Assembly (NCBI GenBank): GCA_003556955.1
Contig: PWQB01000803.1
Span: 1-8,617 of the forward strand
Source of the DNA: Nostocaceae cyanobacterium CSSed10_463m
Lineage (GTDB): Bacteria; Cyanobacteriota; Cyanobacteriia; Cyanobacteriales; Nostocaceae
Length of the DNA stretch: 8,617 nt
Direction: 5' to 3'
Shown here: positions 4,068 to 8,617 of the stretch, in pieces
How positions within the stretch are numbered: the first letter of the stretch is position 1
Layout: every line of letters starts with the position of its first letter
The notes under the pieces: model-generated
The model's database searches: none
The model's input: only the letters and a program-made list of their open reading frames with translations
Told to the model about the DNA's origin: nothing
Translations under genes and position numbers: made by a program

Positions 4068-6380
4068 ATGCAAAATAGACTAAAACAGCAGTTTAGCAAA
4101 ATTCACAAAAGGCTTAATTTATACATCCATTCGCTATCTCCAAATAGGAATTATCAGAGATTAAAATTTGGTAAATTTTTCCTCCTGGTAGCTATAGTAA
4201 CGCTTTTTACTGCCATTGGGATTTCCCATAATTGGGCTAATAGTAGAACAATTGAACCCACATATCAAACATCTGGGATTGGTAATACATTTGGTAATGG
4301 AGAAAAGTGGGTACAAAATAATATTGAGGCTAATATTAGAACACTTGAACCCACATATCAAACATCTTGGATTGGTAATACCTTTGGTGGTGGCGAAAAG
4401 TGGGTACAAAATAATATTGAAGCTATGTATGTAGCGTCTGATGGCACAGTTTATACTAATAGTGGCTGGGACGAAGCAGGCAGAGAAGCAGGAATATATA
4501 AAGATGGTGATGTTATTGGTAAATTGAGTGATACCCACGGTTGGAGTCGTCAGGGTGGCCAAGCTGTAACGGCAAACAGTAAGTATGTTTACATTGCCAT
4601 GCGCCAAGGCTTTGTGAATCGGAAAGATCAAGATTATCCCTCAGAAGGCACAACTTGGTATTGTGTGAGACGCTATGACTTATCTGGGAAATCTGCACCT
4701 TTTGCGGAGGGACGTGGTTGGGATGAGAGTATGATCATTGTCAGTACTCAAGGTGCTGTGACTGGGTTGGCAACCAGAAACAATGAGTTATATATCAGTG
4801 ATACTGCGGGTAATCGCCTACGTGTTTATGACACTGACACTATGAAGGAATTACGCAGTTTTACTGTTGCTAATCCGGGAGCGATCGCTGTTGATAAACA
4901 AGGCAATTTGTGGATTATTCAACGTAAAAATGCCACTAATTCTGCCAAGATTGTGCGTTATTCGCCCCAGGGAACGCAATTACCCCAAGAGATTACTAAT
5001 ATTGTCGAACCCACTGCGATCGCCGTTGATCCTCAAGACAGACTTTTAGTAGCCGAAAATGGCCCGCGTCAGCAAGTGCTGATTTACCAAACTAAAAACC
5101 AAAAACCAGTACAGGTGGGGACTTTCGGTGGAGAGCGTGGAGTTTATGGAGGTGTTCCGGGTGAAGTCAAAGATTTGAAATTTTATGGTTTGACTGGAGT
5201 TGGTACAGATTCCGCAGGTAATATTTATGTCAATAGTAATGGTTTTAATTACTCTGGCACGGATTTACGCAAGTTTTCATCATCGGGAAAGCTGTTATGG
5301 AAATTACTGGGATTAATATTTGTTGATAATGCTGATGCTGATCCCCAGACTGATGGTGTAAATTTATTTACCAAACAAGAACAATATGTTATGGATTATG
5401 GTAAACCGGCTGGTAAGCAATGGACTTACAAAGCCTATACCTTAAATCCTTTCAAATATCCCCAAGATCCTCGTTTGCATACATCGCCTGATGCTACCTG
5501 GGTACGCCGCATCCAAGGGAAACCCTTTGTGTTTCTCACCGATATGTATGAAAGCTTTGTGCAGATTTATCGCTTTGATCCCAAGACAGATGGCAAAATT
5601 GCGATTCCGTCGGGGATGTTTGTGGGGACTCGTGGCGGTGGGGGACAATCAGTACAGGGAGATTGGCCACCAGAGCAACCAGAATCAGGAGAATGGATTT
5701 GGCGCGATCGCAACAATAACGGTAAATTTGACAAAGGTGAATACGATCGCAGCGATGATTATCCTTACATTGGCGGATGGTGGGTAGATACTAAAGGAGA
5801 TGTCTGGAAAACTGTGCGAACCAAAGAAGGTATCCGCCATTATCCTTTGCAGGGATTAGATGATCATGGTAACCCCATCTACACCTATAGTTCCATGCAA
5901 AAGGAAAAAACCCCCAGTCTATTTACAGATTTGCGGCGGATTGAGTATTTACCCTCCACTGATACGATGTATTTATCAGGCTTTACAGTCGATCATCCTG
6001 CGATTGGTGATGATACCAAAGTTTTGGGATCTGAAATTGTCCGCTTTGATAATTGGAGTCGGGGAAATAGAACACCCCGTTGGCGAATAGTAGTTCCCCA
6101 TGATACCACTGGTGAACGTCAGGTTTCCACCGCAGCTATGAGTGTAGCCGGAGATTATGTGTTTGCGGTGACAGTGTTAACAGCAGAAGTACATATATAT
6201 GATGCCAAAACAGGGGCCTTGGTGAAAACGTTAAAACCAGGCCCAGAAGTTGCTCATGAAAGTGGATGGATTGATATTCCTTATGGGATTCGTGCTTTTC
6301 GGCGAAAAAATGGTGAGTATCTTGTATTTGTTGAAGAAAATGCTAAAGCGAAGGTGATTGTATATCGCCTGAAGTTGTAG
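4068..6380 (+). CDS. Membrane-anchored or secreted NHL-type beta-propeller protein, 770 aa
   Basis: The N-terminus is basic (residues 1-36), followed by one hydrophobic segment FFLLVAIVTLFTAIGI (37-52): a long signal peptide or type II anchor. The rest should lie outside the cytoplasmic membrane. Residues 60-121 are two tandem copies of a 31-residue unit. From about 115 to 770 come propeller-like blades with repeated patterns such as GAIAVDKQGNLWII (271-284), TAIAVDPQDRLLVAE and GVGTDSAGNIYVNS. Residues 547-558 (DRNNNGKFDKGE) fit an EF-hand calcium loop with Asp, Asn, Asn, Asp and Glu at positions 1, 3, 5, 9 and 12. No catalytic signature was recognised; carbohydrate binding, a lyase-like or a scaffold role are all possible. 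ATG 4068 has no strong ribosome site but precedes the export signal properly. HIP1 sites lie at 4881, 5016 and 5704. It stands alone, with a terminator 92 bp downstream. Confidence 0.85.
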   Translation: MQNRLKQQFSKIHKRLNLYIHSLSPNRNYQRLKFGKFFLLVAIVTLFTAIGISHNWANSRTIEPTYQTSGIGNTFGNGEKWVQNNIEANIRTLEPTYQTSWIGNTFGGGEKWVQNNIEAMYVASDGTVYTNSGWDEAGREAGIYKDGDVIGKLSDTHGWSRQGGQAVTANSKYVYIAMRQGFVNRKDQDYPSEGTTWYCVRRYDLSGKSAPFAEGRGWDESMIIVSTQGAVTGLATRNNELYISDTAGNRLRVYDTDTMKELRSFTVANPGAIAVDKQGNLWIIQRKNATNSAKIVRYSPQGTQLPQEITNIVEPTAIAVDPQDRLLVAENGPRQQVLIYQTKNQKPVQVGTFGGERGVYGGVPGEVKDLKFYGLTGVGTDSAGNIYVNSNGFNYSGTDLRKFSSSGKLLWKLLGLIFVDNADADPQTDGVNLFTKQEQYVMDYGKPAGKQWTYKAYTLNPFKYPQDPRLHTSPDATWVRRIQGKPFVFLTDMYESFVQIYRFDPKTDGKIAIPSGMFVGTRGGGGQSVQGDWPPEQPESGEWIWRDRNNNGKFDKGEYDRSDDYPYIGGWWVDTKGDVWKTVRTKEGIRHYPLQGLDDHGNPIYTYSSMQKEKTPSLFTDLRRIEYLPSTDTMYLSGFTVDHPAIGDDTKVLGSEIVRFDNWSRGNRTPRWRIVVPHDTTGERQVSTAAMSVAGDYVFAVTVLTAEVHIYDAKTGALVKTLKPGPEVAHESGWIDIPYGIRAFRRKNGEYLVFVEENAKAKVIVYRLKL
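4245..4430 (+). repeat. 93-bp in-frame tandem duplication within the propeller gene
   Basis: Copy 1 (4245-4337) and copy 2 (4338-4430) have a 93-bp period, or 31 codons. I count 11 mismatches over 93 bp, and only 7 over the first 87. The peptides are RTIEPTYQTSGIGNTF... and RTLEPTYQTSWIGNTF..., both ending KWVQNNIEA. Copy 2 runs into the propeller (MYVASDGTVYTNS) and is probably the ancestral one; copy 1 sits just after the export signal. The similarity extends a few bases leftwards (GGCTAAT at 4235-4241 and 4328-4334). Confidence 0.95.
5706..5741 (+). other. EF-hand-like calcium-binding loop in the propeller protein
   Basis: Residues 547-558 read DRNNNGKFDKGE, the DxNxNGxFDxxE pattern of a canonical 12-residue EF-hand/dockerin-type loop. 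It is preceded by a Trp-rich segment (EWIWR) and followed by an acidic stretch (YDRSDDYP). Calcium binding would fit an extracellular location. This is a motif-level call; flanking helices are not evident, so it may be a calcium-blade insertion. Confidence 0.6.
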
Positions 6381-6471
6381 ACATTAATTAGGATAGCATT
6401 TCTCTGACTCTGTGATCTCTGTGTCTGGAGTGGTTCGATTTTTATTGACTTATTAAGGAATTTTCAAAACC

Positions 6472-6505
6472 GGGTTTCTAGCTGTTATCTAGCAACCCTT
6501 TTTTT
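6472..6505 (+). terminator. Intrinsic terminator of the propeller gene
   Basis: GGGTTTCTAG (6472-6481) pairs with CTAGCAACCC (6489-6498) with one mismatch, around a 7-nt loop (CTGTTAT). Seven T residues follow directly (6499-6505). Stem, loop and U-tract fit a Rho-independent terminator, 92 bp after the stop codon at 6378-6380. Confidence 0.8.
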
Positions 6506-6750
6506 ATGTATTTTGTTTTTATCTGTTATTTTAGATACAGAAAATTCATCTCATAATCACGTTGAAAAAACAAGATACTTGGGGCATGAAAATCAGAAAA
6601 ATATTCTATCAATAAATACATTATTTTACATTTATAGGCTTTCTTTACAGAAACAATAAATTTCTCGGCTGTTATGCAGTAATAATTGAGTTATGGTTAT
6701 ACAACAAACATAAAATAGAACTATTTCTATTTAGTAGGTCATTGCCAAAG

Positions 6751-6766
6751 GCAGGGGAGCAGGGGA
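6751..6766 (+). repeat. Short tandem repeat GCAGGGGA x2
   Basis: Two perfect 8-bp units GCAGGGGA lie at 6751-6758 and 6759-6766, a G-rich island in AT-rich intergenic DNA. From memory, GGGGAGCAGGGGA arrays are a frequent cyanobacterial repeat. No function is visible. Confidence 0.6.
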
Positions 6767-6877
6767 TATCTATACCTAATGCCATGACATAGTTATAAAA
6801 TTTCCCGTCTACTTACTTACAATCCCAAACAAATAATATTTGATTTTAATGAGTATTCAAGAATTAAAATCCATAGA

Positions 6878-7069
6878 TATAGGACTCCTATTTGAATATT
6901 GATAGCTTGCGTGGCGTAAGCCATACAAAATGACCTATACCTTCATTCCTTCTTCCCTGTTCCCTGTTCCCTATTCCCTACCTCTACAAGTAAGTATAGC
7001 TCTAAGCGCAGCTATGCCGTCAGGCTTTACGCCACGCTACGCGAACAGAAACCAAACCGGATTCCTATA
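6878..7069. mobile_element. Composite inverted-repeat (MITE-like) element, about 192 bp
   Basis: The outer ends TATAGGACTCC (6878-6888) and GGATTCCTATA (7059-7069) are inverted with one mismatch. Inner segments GCGTGGCGTAAGCC (6909-6922) and GGCTTTACGCCACGC (7023-7037) are inverted with a single inserted base. The arms are symmetric: the inner segment lies 31-32 bp from each end. The left inner segment can also fold locally (GCTTGCG-TGG-CGTAAGC). The centre carries a TTCCCTG array. No transposase frame is present, so it would be non-autonomous or simply two inverted copies of a dispersed repeat. Confidence 0.5.
6953..6980 (+). repeat. Heptanucleotide tandem repeat TTCCCTG/TTCCCTA
   Basis: Four perfect-length units in tandem: TTCCCTG (6953-6959), TTCCCTG (6960-6966), TTCCCTA (6967-6973) and TTCCCTA (6974-6980). 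It is an STRR-type array lying between the two arms of the inverted-repeat element 6878-7069. Confidence 0.85.
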
Positions 7070-7130
7070 GCAATTGTTTGGTAGCACAAATTTAATCACT
7101 TAATGGATTGTTTTTACATAACACTAATTA

Positions 7131-7910
7131 ATGATGACAGTAAAAACTTATCTTAAACGCTTACAGGCAATATTTCCCCATACCTGGCTTGAGCAATTGC
7201 AATATTTCCACTCTAGCTTAATTTGTCGGTGGATTTTGCTGCGTGGGATTCAGCCTTTAGGATTTAACCAAAAATCAGCAATGGTATTTTCTCCTCATCA
7301 AGATGATGAAACCTTTGGCTGTGGGGGGATGATTGCTCATAAGTGTGAACAGGGAATCCCAGTTATAGTTGTGTTTCTGACCGATGGACAAGGATTAGGA
7401 GTTTCAGATTCTCAGAAAACTCTGGTGGAAACTCGCCAACAAGAGGCAGAAAAAGCATTAGGAATTTTAGGAGTAGAAGCATCGAATATCCACTTTTTAG
7501 CCAAACCAGATGGGAGTTTGGAACATTTAAGTAATCAGGAAAAAGCACAAACAATTTTTCAGGTTTCTGAACTGATTAAAGTTTATCAACCAGAGGAAGT
7601 TTATGTACCTCACAGAAAAGATTGTCATCAAGACCATGAAGCGACGTATCATTTAATTAAGTCTGCAATTTCTCAAAATAATTTTACAGTTGAATTGCTA
7701 GAATATCCTATCTGGTTATTCTGGAGAGCGCCAATATTTATTTTGCTTAAGTTACAGGATATAGCAGCCGCACACTGTTTTTCTATTACCTCAGTTCAAG
7801 ACAAGAAAAATAGAGCGATCGCCTCTTATGCATCTCAAATGGAAAGCCTACCACGTGGCTTTATTAACCGCTTTTTAGACTCTTATGAAATATTTTTTAA
7901 GATTGACTAA
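7131..7910 (+). CDS. PIG-L/LmbE-family zinc-dependent sugar N-deacetylase, 259 aa
   Basis: Members of this family remove N-acetyl groups from GlcNAc-type conjugates (GlcNAc-phosphatidylinositol, mycothiol and bacillithiol precursors, antibiotics, polysaccharide sugars). The first motif is SPHQDDE (54-60). By analogy with MshB, His56 and Asp59 bind zinc and Asp58 is the catalytic base. The third zinc ligand should be His169 in HQDH (166-169). VFLTDG (81-86) and the Rossmann-like strands around it complete the fold. In both motifs the usual proline (PHPDDE, HPDH) is glutamine. Residues 1-45 are a non-motif N-terminal extension with no clear membrane helix. Start ATG 7131 (or the adjacent ATG 7134) has no strong ribosome site. 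The next gene, a GT4 glycosyltransferase, starts 20 bp after the stop, suggesting that the two act on one glycoconjugate. The substrate is unknown. Confidence 0.9.
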   Translation: MMTVKTYLKRLQAIFPHTWLEQLQYFHSSLICRWILLRGIQPLGFNQKSAMVFSPHQDDETFGCGGMIAHKCEQGIPVIVVFLTDGQGLGVSDSQKTLVETRQQEAEKALGILGVEASNIHFLAKPDGSLEHLSNQEKAQTIFQVSELIKVYQPEEVYVPHRKDCHQDHEATYHLIKSAISQNNFTVELLEYPIWLFWRAPIFILLKLQDIAAAHCFSITSVQDKKNRAIASYASQMESLPRGFINRFLDSYEIFFKID

Positions 7911-7915
7911 CGGCT

Positions 7916-7920
7916 GAGGA
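7916..7920 (+). promoter_or_regulatory. Ribosome binding site of the partial glycosyltransferase
   Basis: GAGGA lies 10 nt before the ATG at 7931, in the 20-bp gap after the deacetylase stop codon. It supports ATG 7931 as the start and translation from a shared mRNA. Confidence 0.55.
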
Positions 7921-7930
7921 TAAAAATTAT

Positions 7931-8617
7931 ATGCGAATATTACATATTATCAATCACGTCCAAAATATTGGTAATGGTATTGTCAATGTGGCGGTAGATT
8001 TAGCTTGTCTACAAAGTAAATATGGTCATACTGTGGCTGTAGTCTCCGATGGCGGAGAATATGAAAAATTATTAGCATTTCATGATGTCAAACACTGGCG
8101 ATTAAGTCAGACAAGGGAACCCCTGAATATTCTCAAAGCGGCTTGGGGTTATCAGCAGATTCTGCAAAAATTTCAGCCAGATATCGTTCATGCACACATG
8201 ATGACAGGGGTTGTACTCGCAGCGATGTTCAAAAGCATCTGTAAATACACGTTAGTTTCTACAGTACATAATGAGTTTCAGCGTAGTGCAGTACTCATGG
8301 GATTAGCAGATCGGGTAATTGCAGTTAGTCATGCGGTAGCTAAATCGATGGTAAAGCGTGGTATACCAGAGGAAAAGTTGCGGGTAGTTGCGAACGGGAC
8401 ATTAAACAGTCCCCGTCATCGCTGTATTCAAGAATACCAACCACTACCCCTAAAACGTCCAGCAATTACCACTGTAGCCGGGATGTATTCTCGCAAAGGA
8501 ATTACTGAGCTAATTACAGCTTTTATCAAAATTGCGGGCAAATTTCCCCACCCACATCTATACTTAGTGGGAGATGGGCCAGATCGGTCAATGTTTGAGG
8601 CTATGGTCAAAAATACA
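7931..8617 (+). CDS. GT4-family glycosyltransferase, N-terminal 229 aa (cut by window edge)
   Basis: The open frame runs from ATG 7931 to the last base without a stop, exactly 229 codons. The N-terminus MRILHIINHVQNIGNGIVNVAVDLA has the first strand and glycine loop of a GT-B glycosyltransferase. Next come DIVHAHM (84-90), STVHNEF (110-116), RVIAVSHAVAKSM (128-140), VANGT (153-157), the donor-domain start AGMYSRKG (183-190, with Arg188 and Lys189) and YLVGDGPD (211-218). The EX7E motif is missing only because the sequence ends. The gene is 20 bp downstream of the PIG-L deacetylase and probably in the same operon. The GT4 plus PIG-L pairing recalls MshA/MshB and BshA/BshB, where a GlcNAc is transferred and then deacetylated, but a polysaccharide role is equally possible. 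Confidence 0.9.
   Translation, partial: MRILHIINHVQNIGNGIVNVAVDLACLQSKYGHTVAVVSDGGEYEKLLAFHDVKHWRLSQTREPLNILKAAWGYQQILQKFQPDIVHAHMMTGVVLAAMFKSICKYTLVSTVHNEFQRSAVLMGLADRVIAVSHAVAKSMVKRGIPEEKLRVVANGTLNSPRHRCIQEYQPLPLKRPAITTVAGMYSRKGITELITAFIKIAGKFPHPHLYLVGDGPDRSMFEAMVKNT

Larger units (their letters stand above)
6381..7130. other. 750-bp noncoding region with a terminator and repeats
   Basis: Stop codons are dense in all frames and no credible gene is present. From left to right it contains a CTCTGTG-like low-complexity stretch (about 6400-6427), the terminator of the propeller gene (6472-6505), an AT-rich part (6506-6740), a GCAGGGGA duplicate (6751-6766), and the composite inverted-repeat element (6878-7069) with a TTCCCTG array inside it. 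The promoter of the deacetylase gene should lie in the last 60-100 bp, but I could not identify boxes with confidence. Confidence 0.75.

Noticed and set aside
4161..4631. Minus-strand 156-codon frame with repeated ILYPLF segments
   Set aside because: The internal repeats are the antisense of the 93-bp duplication in the propeller gene, whose frame is clearly the real one.
7131..8617. Naming the pair mshB/mshA or bshB/bshA
   Set aside because: The families match but nothing in the sequence shows the specific inositol or malate substrate, and these pathways are not expected in most cyanobacteria.
1..8617. CRISPR arrays, tRNA or rRNA genes
   Set aside because: The tandem repeats have 7-8 bp units with no spacers, and no cloverleaf or conserved rRNA segment was seen on either strand.

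Overview
The window reads as chromosomal DNA of a filamentous, probably Nostoc/Anabaena-type cyanobacterium. The evidence is ten copies of the HIP1 octamer GCGATCGC, several families of heptanucleotide tandem repeats (CAGCACT, CTGATAA, TTTTAGA, TTCCCTG) and fragments of dispersed palindromic repeats of the 'GCGTGGCGTAAGCC' kind. Base composition is moderately AT-rich. No rRNA, tRNA, CRISPR array or transposase gene was seen. The species cannot be fixed from the sequence alone.

Layout. (1) Positions 1-957: a repeat-bearing upstream region, then a near-consensus promoter (TTGCCA-17-TATAAT). Its spacer contains a 16-bp palindrome resembling a cyanobacterial LexA (SOS) box. It drives two small unknown proteins of 107 and 123 aa. 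(2) Positions 915-3340, minus strand: two GT4-type glycosyltransferases in tandem. The distal one overlaps the 123-aa gene tail-to-tail, and its C-terminus is translated through a heptamer repeat. A doubtful 74-aa ORF lies just upstream. (3) Positions 3584-4067: AT-rich intergenic DNA ending in a cluster of repeats and an inverted repeat. (4) Positions 4068-6380: a 770-aa membrane-anchored or secreted NHL-type beta-propeller protein with an in-frame 31-residue tandem duplication and an EF-hand-like calcium loop, followed by a good intrinsic terminator. (5) Positions 6381-7130: noncoding DNA with a 192-bp composite inverted-repeat element and tandem repeats. (6) Positions 7131-8617: a PIG-L/LmbE-type deacetylase followed 20 bp later by a third GT4 glycosyltransferase, cut by the window edge.

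Three GT4 enzymes, a sugar N-deacetylase and an exported propeller protein suggest an accessory cell-surface or exopolysaccharide region. That is inference from families and proximity; no polymerase, flippase or sugar-nucleotide enzyme is present to prove it. The two-gene unit at the left end appears unrelated and, if the LexA-like site is real, would be DNA-damage responsive.
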